The translations under genes and the position numbers were made by a program. Of a DNA stretch of 64,000 nucleotides, positions 33,213-41,448 are shown piece by piece. Under the pieces are notes generated by a model. That model made no database searches. It had not been told where the DNA came from and saw nothing but the letters and a program-made list of their open reading frames with translations. Source of the stretch: Nonomuraea gerenzanensis (lineage in GTDB: Bacteria; Actinomycetota; Actinomycetes; Streptosporangiales; Streptosporangiaceae); assembly GCF_020215645.1 (NCBI RefSeq), contig NZ_CP084058.1, positions 2,852,001 to 2,916,000 on the forward strand, in the 5' to 3' direction. Position 1 is the first letter of the stretch. Every line of letters starts with the position of its first letter.

Positions 33213-33883
33213 CGGTCGCCCTGGTCGAGGACCATCAGGTCGTGGTGGACGGCGTACGGTCGTGGTTCGGGCCGCCCAGCCCGATCGAGCTGGTCGCGCA
33301 GGGCCCCACCATCGAGTCCGTCCGCGGCCAGGCCGCCGACGTGCTGCTCCTCGACCTCAACCTCAACGGCACCATGGTCGTGGACCGCGTGGCCGAGCTG
33401 TGCGCGGGCGGCCAGCGCGTGATCGTCTTCTCCGAGCACGAGGAGCCCGAGATCGTACGCAAGGTCCTGGACGCCGGAGCCTCCGCCTTCATCGGCAAGG
33501 GCCGCGCGACCCGGGAGTCCTGTGTGGAGACCATCCTGGAGGTGGCCGCCGACCGGCCCTCCGTCACGCCGCCGATGGCCCAGGCCATCGCGACCGACGA
33601 GGGCCCGCACCGGCCACAGCTGTCCGACAAGGAGCGGGCGGCGCTGCTGTACTGGTTCCAGTCCATGTCCAAGGCGTCGGTGGCGGCGCGCATGGGGATC
33701 AAGGAACGGACGGTGCGGCAGTACATCGACCGGGCGCGGGTCAAATACGCGGCGGCCGGACGGCCCGCGCCCACCAAGGAGAAGCTGCTCATCTGCGCCA
33801 TCCAGGACGGGCTGGTCCGGCCCGACGAGGTGACCGTCTACACTTCGTTGGCCGCTCAGGCACCTGCTGACCAGCAGGAATGA
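33182..33883 (+). CDS. LuxR/NarL-type response regulator
   Basis: 233 aa with GGGAGGTGAGG before the ATG, overlapping the previous gene by 31 bp. The receiver domain has VALVEDHQVVVDG, the phospho-acceptor D58 in LLLDLNLNG, a VIVFSEHEE switch strand and the Lys in SAFIGKGRA. The C-terminal DNA-binding part (LSDKERAALLYWFQSMSKASVAARMGIKERTVRQYIDRARVKYA) is a LuxR-like helix-turn-helix. It is the output of the three-gene two-component system. Convergent with the Uma2 gene; only a small CCGGC/GCCGG hairpin (33919-33931) lies between. Confidence 0.9.
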   Translation: MGQQHLAGPVTVALVEDHQVVVDGVRSWFGPPSPIELVAQGPTIESVRGQAADVLLLDLNLNGTMVVDRVAELCAGGQRVIVFSEHEEPEIVRKVLDAGASAFIGKGRATRESCVETILEVAADRPSVTPPMAQAIATDEGPHRPQLSDKERAALLYWFQSMSKASVAARMGIKERTVRQYIDRARVKYAAAGRPAPTKEKLLICAIQDGLVRPDEVTVYTSLAAQAPADQQE

Positions 33884-33940
33884 GGCTCCTGGGCCTCGGC
33901 ACTCCCGGCAGGAGGGGGCCGGCAGAGCCGGGGTCCAGGG

Positions 33941-34525
33941 TTATTCGAGGAGTTGGGCGGGGTCGAGGGCGAGGGGGAACGGCTTCGACAGGGTCGTCTG
34001 GGTGCCGGCCTTGTAGGCGGTCGGTGGGCCGTAGGTGTCGCCGTTGAGCTCGTAGACGTACAGGGTCGGGCCTTCGTCCGGCTCGACTCGCCAGTAGAAG
34101 GGGATGCCCGCCTTCGCATACGCCTTGACCTTGACGTCCTCGTCACGCAACTTCGTGCTCGGACTGCCCACCTCCACCGCGAGCAGCATGTCCTTCGGGG
34201 AGAACATGAGACCATCGCTGTCCGGCAGATCCTTGGGCAGGATGACGAGGTCGGGAATGTAGTAATCCTTCTTGCTCACCAGCATGTTGACGGTCTGCAC
34301 AGGCTCCATTTCAGGCGGCAGCGCGTCATCGAGAAGACGCTGCAGCCGGTAGATGACGCGCTGGTGCACGCGAGTGGGGGCAGGGCCCACCAGTAGGCTC
34401 CCGTTGAAGAGCTCGTATCGATTCCCGTCGTCAGGGAGCTCGAGCAGATCGTCGATCGTGAACGGTCGGCCGCTTGGCAGAAACGGGTCCGTCCTGTGCG
34501 GTTCGATCGTTGCCATCGTTGTCAC
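33941..34525 (-). CDS. Uma2 family (DUF820) putative endonuclease
   Basis: 194 aa from the GTG at 34525 (ATG at 34516 possible); GATACT (34532-34537) 6 nt upstream suggests a leaderless transcript. PFTIDDLLELPDDGNRYELFNGSLLV, the PD-(D/E)xK-like YYIPDLVILPKD, LLAVEVGSPSTKLRDEDVKVKAYAKAGIPFYW with the E-x-x-S-x-S/T...K-Y core are the hallmarks of the Uma2 restriction-endonuclease-like fold. These proteins are abundant in actinomycetes and cyanobacteria and their role is unsettled. It stands alone. Confidence 0.88.
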   Translation of the reverse strand: MTTMATIEPHRTDPFLPSGRPFTIDDLLELPDDGNRYELFNGSLLVGPAPTRVHQRVIYRLQRLLDDALPPEMEPVQTVNMLVSKKDYYIPDLVILPKDLPDSDGLMFSPKDMLLAVEVGSPSTKLRDEDVKVKAYAKAGIPFYWRVEPDEGPTLYVYELNGDTYGPPTAYKAGTQTTLSKPFPLALDPAQLLE

Positions 34526-34636
34526 CCACTCAGTATCGGGAGCCTCGCCCTCGCCCTCGCCCACATGCTACTTCCCCGAATTCCGTGACTTTGAGTTTCC
34601 GCGCCATCACATAACCGACATGGCACTCGGCAGGCT

Positions 34637-34645
34637 GAAACTTTC
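34637..34645 (+). promoter_or_regulatory. GAAACTTTC motif upstream of the LPMO gene
   Basis: TGAAACTTTCA (34636-34646) is a perfect inverted repeat around one C. The same core occurs in front of the GH3 gene (18618-18626, 18684-18692). It lies 174 bp before the LPMO start. The rest of 34526-34818 has no gene. Confidence 0.55.
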
Positions 34646-34818
34646 AACTCTGTGAATCATCCACGGAAAGCCCTTTCCGCTGTTCACCGCCCCCTCGCCC
34701 GCCCGTACCGCCCGCTGACAGCCACTCCTCACTTGGCCCCGCCGAAACGGTCAGATACCGTCCCCCACCGGGAGCGCTCCCCACCACCGGAACCCCGACC
34801 GGAACACGGAGACCGCAC

Positions 34819-35481
34819 ATGCCCCACGTAGCACCCCGCCGGGCCAAGCGCGCCCTGATCCTGCTGATGTCCCTGGCGATGATCTTCACCGTCCCGCTGA
34901 CCGGCACCGCCTCGGCGCACGGCTCGGTCGTCGACCCGGCCTCCCGCAACTACGGTTGCTGGCTGCGCTGGGGCAGCGACTTCCAGAACCCCACCATGCA
35001 GCAGTCGGACCCGATGTGCTGGCAGGCGTGGCAGGACAACACCAACGCCATGTGGAACTGGAACGGCCTCTACCGTGACGGCGTCGGCGGCAACCACCAG
35101 GGCGTCATCCCCAACGGCCAGCTCTGCAGCGCCGGCCGCACCCAGGACGGCCGCTACCGCTCCATGGACAACCCCGGCGCCTGGAAGACGACGAACCTCG
35201 GCAGCACGTTCGACATCCGCCTGACCGACCAGGCCTACCACGGCGCCGACTACATCCTGGTCTACATCACCCGCCAGGGGTACGACGCCCTGACCACGCC
35301 GCTCGGCTGGAACCACCTGGAGCTGGTCCGCACCACGCCCAGGTACGCGCCCGCCAACACCTACCCGATCACGGGGCTGAGCAAGGGCTCGCGCACCGGC
35401 CGGCACGTGGTCTTCACGGTGTGGAAGGCCTCGCACATGGACCAGACGTACTACTTCTGCAGCGACGTCAACTTCAGCTAG
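34819..35481 (+). CDS. secreted lytic polysaccharide monooxygenase, AA10 family
   Basis: 220 aa. A signal peptide ends at ASA, leaving H34 as the mature N-terminus (HGSVVDPASRNYGCW). The second His of the copper-binding histidine brace is H141 in LTDQAYHGADYILVYITRQGYD. The paired Cys and the C-terminal FTVWKASHMDQTYYFCSDVNF are typical of short single-domain AA10 enzymes. They oxidatively cleave crystalline chitin or cellulose outside the cell. No binding module is attached. NHLELV and the IPNGQLCSAGR loop resemble Streptomyces chitin/cellulose-active forms; the substrate is not certain. Followed by a strong hairpin. Confidence 0.93.
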   Translation: MPHVAPRRAKRALILLMSLAMIFTVPLTGTASAHGSVVDPASRNYGCWLRWGSDFQNPTMQQSDPMCWQAWQDNTNAMWNWNGLYRDGVGGNHQGVIPNGQLCSAGRTQDGRYRSMDNPGAWKTTNLGSTFDIRLTDQAYHGADYILVYITRQGYDALTTPLGWNHLELVRTTPRYAPANTYPITGLSKGSRTGRHVVFTVWKASHMDQTYYFCSDVNFS

Positions 35482-35504
35482 CCGCCCCGCCCACGACCCC
35501 GCCC

Positions 35505-35538
35505 ACGACCCCGCCCGGCACCTGCCCGGCGGGGTCGT
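35505..35538. terminator. bidirectional terminator between the LPMO and sigma-factor genes
   Basis: ACGACCCCGCC (35505-35515) / GGCGGGGTCGT (35528-35538) is a perfect 11-bp stem with an inner GGC/GCC extension. The left arm is preceded by a 12-bp direct copy (CCGCCCACGACC twice). Confidence 0.8.
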
Positions 35539-35547
35539 CCGGTCCTG

Positions 35548-36453
35548 TCAGGACGTGGTCCACAGACGGAGCTTGTCGGGGTTGCGGACGGCCCAGATGC
35601 GCTTGATGCGATCGTCCGCGATCTCGAACGCGCACACCGTCACGGTGACGCCCTCGCGCTGGACGATCAGGCCGGGCAGCCCGTTGACCGTCCGCTCCAG
35701 GATGGTCACGTCCCCCAGCACGCCGGCGAGCCTGGTGAACCCGCGGACGATCTGCTCGGCGCCCTCCACCGGCCGGATCAGGGTGCTGACGGCGCCGCCG
35801 CCGTCGGCGACCACCGTGGCGCCCGGGTCGAGGAGCGCGAGGAGGGCGTTGATGTCCTTGGCCTCCCAGGCCCGCTTGAAGTCCCGCACGATGTCGGACT
35901 GCCGGGCCTGCCTGACCGTGGGCGCCTGCGCGTCGCGGATGCGGCGGCGGGCCGAGGTGGCGAGCTGGCGGCAGGCCGCCGGGCTGCGGCCGACGATCTC
36001 GGCGACCTCGGCGAAGGGGTAGCGGAAGACGTCGTGCAGGATGAACGCCACGCGCTCGGCCGGGGTCATCGACTCCAGCACGACGAGGAAGGCCATGTTG
36101 ACCGACTCGTCGAGGGTCACCCGGTCGGCGGGGTCGCCGTTCGCGCCCTGCGGCAGGTCGGGGAGCGGCTCGGGGATCCACTCGCCGACGTAGGTCTCGC
36201 GCCGGACCCGGGCCGAGGAGAGCACGTTCAGGCAGAGGCGGCCGGCCACCTTCGTCAGCCAGGCGCCCGGCGACTCGATGGCCTCCTGCTCCTCGCGGGA
36301 CATCGCGTACCAGCGCGCGTAGGTCTCCTGGACGACGTCCTCGGCGTCGGCGAGTGAGCCGAGCAGGCGGTAGCCGAGGTTGATCAGGTGCCGCCGCTCG
36401 CTCATGATCGCGCTCAGCGTGGGATCGTCGGCCGGCTCGGTTCGCGTGCCCAT
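35548..36453 (-). CDS. ECF sigma factor of the SigJ/ECF41 type with SnoaL-like C-terminal domain
   Basis: 301 aa from the ATG at 36453 (AAGGGAG upstream; GTG at 36489 possible). Sigma-70 region 2 reads HLINLGYRLLGSLADAEDVVQETYARW. Region 4 is LESMTPAERVAFILHDVFRYPFAEVAEIVGRSPAACRQLATSARRRI. The remaining roughly 115 residues form a SnoaL/NTF2-like domain (DIVRDFKRAWEAKDINALLALLDPGATVVADGGG), which in ECF41 factors controls activity without an anti-sigma. ECF41 genes usually neighbour a COE gene (carboxymuconolactone decarboxylase, oxidoreductase or epimerase); here the divergent FAD oxidoreductase fits that rule. Confidence 0.9.
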   Translation of the reverse strand: MGTRTEPADDPTLSAIMSERRHLINLGYRLLGSLADAEDVVQETYARWYAMSREEQEAIESPGAWLTKVAGRLCLNVLSSARVRRETYVGEWIPEPLPDLPQGANGDPADRVTLDESVNMAFLVVLESMTPAERVAFILHDVFRYPFAEVAEIVGRSPAACRQLATSARRRIRDAQAPTVRQARQSDIVRDFKRAWEAKDINALLALLDPGATVVADGGGAVSTLIRPVEGAEQIVRGFTRLAGVLGDVTILERTVNGLPGLIVQREGVTVTVCAFEIADDRIKRIWAVRNPDKLRLWTTS

Positions 36454-36515
36454 CGTGTCGCTGACTCCCTTGGTGAGGTCCGGGTTCACCTATTCGACCG
36501 GACGGCGCGGCGAAC

Positions 36516-36539
36516 TGTGAGGCCGGCCCCCACCTCACA
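36516..36539. promoter_or_regulatory. inverted repeat upstream of the membrane protein - oxidoreductase operon
   Basis: TGTGAGG (36516-36522) and CCTCACA (36533-36539), perfect 7-bp arms 10 bp apart, lie between the divergent ECF41 and membrane protein genes. The CCTCACAT half, followed by a GTCG about 20 bp on, partly resembles an ECF41 target promoter. Assignment is tentative. Confidence 0.45.
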
Positions 36540-36615
36540 TTGCCGGCCGCAGCCTTGTCGGAGGTTGCGGAGACACCGGTACCAAGGCGCGAGCCGGAGA
36601 AGAGCAGACCATCTC

Positions 36616-36993
36616 ATGTCCACACCTACGACGATCAAGCCGGGCAACCGCACGTTCCTGCGGGTCGCGATCGCCCTGCAGACCCTCGCCGTCTTCGCCG
36701 CCCCGGTCACCGCCGGGTTGCTGCTGACCACGCCCAACGGGCACGTGCTGCACAGCGCCGCGGCCTACACCGTGTTCGTGGTGGCCCTGGTGCACGTGGC
36801 CGCCGCAGTCCTGGCGTGGCGGCCGGGAGGCGGTTCGCCGCAGGCCATCCTGTACGCCGCCGGGTTCCTGGCGGCCACGTCGGCGCAGGTCGCGCTGGGC
36901 ATCGCACACCTCACGACGCTGCACATCCCCTTGGGCGTGCTGATGTTCGGCATGAGTCTGCTTCAGCTCAGCCGCGTGCTCAAGACCCCGTGA
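36616..36993 (+). CDS. small integral membrane protein
   Basis: 125 aa with four predicted helices: LRVAIALQTLAVFAAPVTAGLLL, AAAYTVFVVALVHVAAAVLAW, AILYAAGFLAATSAQVALGIAHL and HIPLGVLMFGMSLLQLSRVL. The His residues in helices 2 to 4 (HSAAAY, ALVHVAA, LGIAHL, LHIPLG) could bind heme or quinone, but this is only suggestive. It lies 21 nt upstream of the FAD oxidoreductase and is probably cotranscribed as a target of the ECF41 sigma factor. It may be the membrane partner of that enzyme. Family not recognised. Confidence 0.75.
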   Translation: MSTPTTIKPGNRTFLRVAIALQTLAVFAAPVTAGLLLTTPNGHVLHSAAAYTVFVVALVHVAAAVLAWRPGGGSPQAILYAAGFLAATSAQVALGIAHLTTLHIPLGVLMFGMSLLQLSRVLKTP

Positions 36994-37014
36994 TGTGAGA
37001 AGGGAACCCGCATC

Positions 37015-38274
37015 ATGTCCAGAGTTCACAAGGTCGTCGTCATCGGCGGTGGCTACGCGGGCACGCTCGCGGCCAACCACCTGCGGATGCGCTCCGACAT
37101 GCACATCACGCTGGTCAACGCGCGCCCGGAGTTCGTGGACCGCATCAGGCTGCACCAGTACGCGGCCGGCACCGGCGAGGCCGCGATCGACTACGGCACG
37201 CTGCTCGGTGAGGGCGTCGAGCTGGTGGTGGACAGCGCCGCGCGCATCGACACCGCAGCCCGCGTGGTACGGCTGGAGTCGGGCCGCGCGCTGGACTACG
37301 ACTACGTGATCTACGCGGTCGGCAGCGTGGGAGCGACGCCGTCCGCGGTGCCCGGTGCGGCCGAGTTCGCCTACGACATCGCCGAGTACGAGCCCGCGCG
37401 GCGGCTGCGCGCCAGGCTGGCGGACCTGGCCCTCGACGCCCGGGTCACCGTGGTGGGCGGCGGGCTGACCGGCATCGAGACGGCCGCCGAGCTGGCCGAG
37501 CAGGGGCGCCGGGTCACGCTGGTGTGCGGGCGGAGCCTGGCGCCGACCTTCAGCACCGGGAGCCGCCGGTACCTGGCCGGCTGGCTGGCCCGGCACGGGG
37601 TGGAGGTGATCGAGGGAGCTGAGGTGCGCGAGGTCCGGACGGACGCCGTCGTCCTCGATCGTGATCCGGGCGCGGGCGCTCGCCACGGTGGCGCGGACGC
37701 GGGTGCTCCCGGCGGTGATCCGGGCGGGGGCGTCCTCGACGGCGGCCGGCCGCGGGCGAGCGCGCTGACCATCTGGGCGGCCGGTTTCGGGGTGCCGCAG
37801 CTCGCGGTGGCGAGCGGGCTGCGTACCGACGGGCTCGGCCGGCTGCTCACCGACGAGACGCTGACCAGCATCGACGACGAGCGCATCGTCGCGGCAGGGG
37901 ACGCCGCCGCGCCGTCCGGGCGGGCGCTGCGGATGAGCTGCTACGCCGCGGGGCCGCTCGGGGCGCAGGCCGCCAACACCGTGCTGAGCCGGATCGAGGG
38001 GACCGAGCCGGCGACGCTCACCCTGGGCTTCTCGGGGGCGTGCGTGAGCATCGGGCGGCGTGCCGGCGTCCGGCAGTTCGCCCGCAAGGACGACACGGCG
38101 ATCAACGTCTATATCAGCGGTCGCGCGGGGGCCGCGATCAAGGAGGCGACCTGCCGGCTCGCGGTGGCCAGGATCCGCCGCGAGGCCCGCAAGCCGGGCT
38201 CGGTCGTCTGGGTGAAGGGCGACCCCCGACCTGTGCGGCCCGTCCTCAACGGTGAGGTGGCAGGGTCCCGCTGA
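37015..38274 (+). CDS. FAD-dependent NAD(P)H oxidoreductase, Ndh-2-like
   Basis: 419 aa. The N-terminal FAD fold is VVVIGGGYAGTLAANHLR. The second Rossmann motif, for NAD(P)H, is VTVVGGGLTGIETAAELAEQG (about residues 141-161). The C-terminal FAD contact is RIVAAGDAAAP. The layout is that of type II NADH dehydrogenase-like and AIF-like enzymes, which pass electrons to quinone. A Gly/Asp-rich insert (about residues 220-240) interrupts the second domain and looks like lineage-specific low complexity. Likely the COE partner (oxidoreductase class) of the ECF41 sigma factor. Confidence 0.88.
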   Translation: MSRVHKVVVIGGGYAGTLAANHLRMRSDMHITLVNARPEFVDRIRLHQYAAGTGEAAIDYGTLLGEGVELVVDSAARIDTAARVVRLESGRALDYDYVIYAVGSVGATPSAVPGAAEFAYDIAEYEPARRLRARLADLALDARVTVVGGGLTGIETAAELAEQGRRVTLVCGRSLAPTFSTGSRRYLAGWLARHGVEVIEGAEVREVRTDAVVLDRDPGAGARHGGADAGAPGGDPGGGVLDGGRPRASALTIWAAGFGVPQLAVASGLRTDGLGRLLTDETLTSIDDERIVAAGDAAAPSGRALRMSCYAAGPLGAQAANTVLSRIEGTEPATLTLGFSGACVSIGRRAGVRQFARKDDTAINVYISGRAGAAIKEATCRLAVARIRREARKPGSVVWVKGDPRPVRPVLNGEVAGSR

Positions 38275-38320
38275 CCCCCGGCTCCTCCACGGGCGTGGTG
38301 CCGCTGATGCCCGGCTCCGC

Positions 38321-39373
38321 CTACGGACGCGGGGTGGTCGAGGCGCGGATCTCCAGCTCGATGGGGTGCACCCGCTCCGTCCCCGGCTGGGCCGCGCCCG
38401 ACAGCAGCTCGAACAGCAGCTCCGCGCAGCTCGCCCCCGCCTCGCGCGGGCGCAGGTCGATCGCGGTGATGGGCGGGTCGGCCATCCGGGTGGCGGCGCT
38501 GTCCACGCACGAGGCGAGCAGCACCCCGCCGCCCGCCTCCCGCAGCAGCGGCGCCACCTCGGTCGCGGCCCCGGCCGGAGCACACACCAACGCGTCCATC
38601 GGCAGCCCATCGCGCGCCCCGAGCGTGCCGCCGCCCGCCGAGAGCGCGTCACCGGCCGTCCGGGGCGTGCCGCCGCCCGTCCCCAGCAGGGCGCGGGCGG
38701 CGGCGCGCACCTCCTCGCCCGTCGCGTCGAACGACACCCGCCGCACCAACGGCGGCACCCCGTTCCGGCCGCACCACTCCTGGTACCCCCGGTGCACGCT
38801 GGCCGCCCAGTCGCTCTCGTCGCCCGCCACGATGAGCCCCGGCCGCACCGACCCGGCCGAGCGCAGGTGGTCGAGCAGCCGCGCGAGCATCAGCGCGTGC
38901 TCCGACCACACCACCCCGTCGGCCTGCCGCGCCCCCGGGAACCGCTCGCACGTGACCGCCGGCAGCCCGGTCGCCATCAGGCTCTCCACCACGGGATCCC
39001 CGCCGAGCGGGTCGCCGAGCACCAGCCCGTCCACGCGCGGCGGCCGGGCGCGGCGCTGCCCCGCGGTGATCAGCGTGACGTCGTAGTCGTGCCGCGCCGC
39101 CTGCTCCACCACGCCGAAGACGAACGACATGTAGTACGCCGAGCGGGTCAGCACCTCGGGCACGTGCAGCCCGATCGTGCCGGTGCTGGCCTTGCGCAGG
39201 TGGCGGGCCGAGCCGTTGGGCACGTAGCCGAGCCGTTCGGCCACCGCCACCACGGTCTCGCGCGTGCGCTCGGACACTCGTCCTGAGCCGCGCAACGCGT
39301 CGGAGGCCGTCGTCTTGGACACCCCCGCCTCGCGGGCGACGGTGAGGATCGTGACCGGCTCGTCTGCTTGCAC
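38321..39373 (-). CDS. LacI family regulator of the amine oxidase operon
   Basis: 350 aa from the GTG at 39373, 6 nt after a TACCAT -10 box (39380-39385), so leaderless; the ATG at 39394 is an alternative. The headpiece is TILTVAREAGVSKTTASDALRGSGRVSERTRETV, followed by a sugar-binding-protein-like body. A Gly/Ala-rich insert lies around residues 240-260. It is divergent from the copper amine oxidase operon, and a perfect 16-bp palindrome of LacI-operator type (39495-39510) sits at that operon's start, so it very probably represses it. Confidence 0.88.
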   Translation of the reverse strand: MQADEPVTILTVAREAGVSKTTASDALRGSGRVSERTRETVVAVAERLGYVPNGSARHLRKASTGTIGLHVPEVLTRSAYYMSFVFGVVEQAARHDYDVTLITAGQRRARPPRVDGLVLGDPLGGDPVVESLMATGLPAVTCERFPGARQADGVVWSEHALMLARLLDHLRSAGSVRPGLIVAGDESDWAASVHRGYQEWCGRNGVPPLVRRVSFDATGEEVRAAARALLGTGGGTPRTAGDALSAGGGTLGARDGLPMDALVCAPAGAATEVAPLLREAGGGVLLASCVDSAATRMADPPITAIDLRPREAGASCAELLFELLSGAAQPGTERVHPIELEIRASTTPRP

Positions 39374-39453
39374 GCCTCGATGGTAGTGGCCCATTCACGC
39401 CCTTCTTCGAGCCCGTGTCCCGTAAACGATGTGTTTCGGCTGGGCTCCAGGTC

Positions 39454-39510
39454 TTGTGCCCTTCGTTGGTCGCCGTTAAGTTAGCGCAAAACTTGCCGGA
39501 ACGTTCCGGC
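39454..39510 (+). promoter_or_regulatory. promoter and LacI operator of the copper amine oxidase operon
   Basis: TTGTGC (39454-39459), a 17-bp spacer and TAAGTT (39477-39482) form the promoter. GCCGGAACGTTCCGGC (39495-39510), a perfect 16-bp palindrome centred on CG, covers the region just after the transcription start, an ideal repressor position. An imperfect AAAC/GTTT element lies at 39424-39437. Confidence 0.85.
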
Positions 39511-39529
39511 ATCAGAAAGGGGCCGAACG

Positions 39530-41434
39530 TTGCACCTGTCCACCGGGAAGCATCCCCACCCTCTCGACCCGCTCGCCGCGCAGGAAATCGACGAGGTCAG
39601 AAGGGTTCTCAGGGCGGAGGGCCGGCTGGCCGACCCGGTCCGGGTGGCCTATCTCGGGCTGGAGGAGCCGCCGAAGGACCAGGTGCTGGCGTACGAGGGC
39701 GGCGCCGCCCGTCCGGCCCGCAAGGCCCGCGCGCTCCTGCTGGACCTGGCCACCGAGGCCGCGCAGGACGTGATCGTGTCGATCACCGACGGCAAGGTCG
39801 AGACCAGCACCCCGATCGACCCCCTGACCGACGGCCAGGTGCCGATGCTGGACGAGGAGCACGCCCTGGTCCGCAGGGTGCTCCGCGAGCATCCCGGCTG
39901 GGCCAAGGCCCTGGCCGGGCGCGGCATCGACGACCCCGCGCGGGTCTACCTCGCCGCACTCAGCGCCGGCCACTTCGCGCTGCCCGAGGAGGAGGGCAGG
40001 CGGGTCGCCAGGGTGCTGGCGCACCTGATGCCGACCCCGGAGAGCCTCCCGTGGGCGCACCCCGTGGACGGCCTGGTCGCCTACGTGGACCTGGTCAAGG
40101 GCGAGGTGCTGGAGATCGTGGACACCGGCCCCCAGCCCATCCCGCAGGAGAGCGGCGACTACACCGACGTCGAGCACCGCACCACGCAGAAGCCCATCCA
40201 CATCACCCAGCCGGAGGGCCCCAGCTTCACGGTCGACGGCCCGCTCGTCACCTGGGAGAAGTGGAGCCTGCGCCTCGGCTACGACATGCGCGAGGGCCTC
40301 ACCCTGCACCGCATCGGCTTCGAGGACGACGGCCGCACCAGGCCGATCGTCTACCGGGCGTCGGTGGCCGAGATGGTCGTCCCGTACGGCGACCCGAGCC
40401 CGATCCGCTTCTGGCAGAACTACTTCGACACCGGCGAGTACCAGCTCGGCAAGCTCGCCAACTCCCTCGAACTCGGCTGCGACTGCCTGGGCGAGATCAC
40501 CTACTTCGACGCCGTCGTCACCGACGGAGCCGGGATGCCCAAGGTGATCAAGAACGCCATCTGCATGCACGAGGAGGACTACGGCGTGCTGTGGAAGCAC
40601 ACCGACCCCGCCAACGGCTCCAGGGAGACCCGCAGGCAGCGGCGCCTGGTCATCTCCTTCTTCGTGACCGTCGGCAACTACGACTACGGCTTCTACTGGT
40701 ACCTCTACCTCGACGGCACCATCGAGCTGGAGGTCAAGGCCACCGGCATCGTCTTCACCGGCGCCTACGACGACCGGGCCGCCCCGTACGCGTCGGAGGT
40801 CGCCCCCGGGCTGGCGGCGCCGTACCACCAGCACCTGTTCAGCGCCAGGCTCGACATGACCGTGGACGGCGTGGCCAACGCCGTGGACGAGGTCGAGGCC
40901 AGGCCGCTGGCCAGCCAGTACGGCAACGCGTTCGGCCGCGCCGTCACCCGGCTGCGTACCGAACGGGAGGCCAGGCGCGACGCCGACCTGAAGGCGGAGC
41001 GCACCTGGCACGTCGTTAACCCCGAGGTGCGCAATCGCCTGGGCCGCCCCGTCGGCTACGCGCTGCACGCCGAGGGCAGGCCCACCCTGATGGCCGCCGA
41101 GGGATCCAGCATCCACCGCAGGGCCGAGTTCGCGACCAGCCACCTGTGGGTCACCCGCTACCACCCCGCGGAGCGCTATCCCGCCGGCGACCTGGTCAAC
41201 CAGCATCCCGGCGGCGCGGGCCTGCCCGCCTACACCAGGGCCGACCGCGACCTCGACGGGCAGGACATCGTGCTGTGGCACACGTTCGGCCTGACGCACT
41301 TCCCCCGCACCGAGGACTGGCCGATCATGCCGGTCGACACCTGCGGGTTCGTACTCAAGCCGGTCGGCTTCTTCGACCGGAACCCCACGCTCGACGTCCC
41401 GCCGAGCGCCTCCCCACGCTCGTCCTGCCACTAG
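39530..41434 (+). CDS. copper amine oxidase (primary-amine oxidase)
   Basis: 634 aa from a TTG at 39530. All active-site features are present at positions almost equal to the Arthrobacter globiformis enzyme: catalytic base D300 in YFDTGEY, Y384 in VGNYDY (the tyrosine that becomes topaquinone), and copper ligands H433 and H435 (YHQHL) and H590 (LTHFPRTEDW). It oxidises primary amines to aldehydes, releasing ammonia and hydrogen peroxide. No signal peptide, so cytoplasmic. It heads a nine-gene operon with a peptide-type ABC importer and three amide- or peptide-processing genes. Substrate unknown; a mono- or diamine released from an imported conjugate is my inference. Confidence 0.95.
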   Translation: MHLSTGKHPHPLDPLAAQEIDEVRRVLRAEGRLADPVRVAYLGLEEPPKDQVLAYEGGAARPARKARALLLDLATEAAQDVIVSITDGKVETSTPIDPLTDGQVPMLDEEHALVRRVLREHPGWAKALAGRGIDDPARVYLAALSAGHFALPEEEGRRVARVLAHLMPTPESLPWAHPVDGLVAYVDLVKGEVLEIVDTGPQPIPQESGDYTDVEHRTTQKPIHITQPEGPSFTVDGPLVTWEKWSLRLGYDMREGLTLHRIGFEDDGRTRPIVYRASVAEMVVPYGDPSPIRFWQNYFDTGEYQLGKLANSLELGCDCLGEITYFDAVVTDGAGMPKVIKNAICMHEEDYGVLWKHTDPANGSRETRRQRRLVISFFVTVGNYDYGFYWYLYLDGTIELEVKATGIVFTGAYDDRAAPYASEVAPGLAAPYHQHLFSARLDMTVDGVANAVDEVEARPLASQYGNAFGRAVTRLRTEREARRDADLKAERTWHVVNPEVRNRLGRPVGYALHAEGRPTLMAAEGSSIHRRAEFATSHLWVTRYHPAERYPAGDLVNQHPGGAGLPAYTRADRDLDGQDIVLWHTFGLTHFPRTEDWPIMPVDTCGFVLKPVGFFDRNPTLDVPPSASPRSSCH

Positions 41435-41448
41435 AGGAGAAGAGGCCC

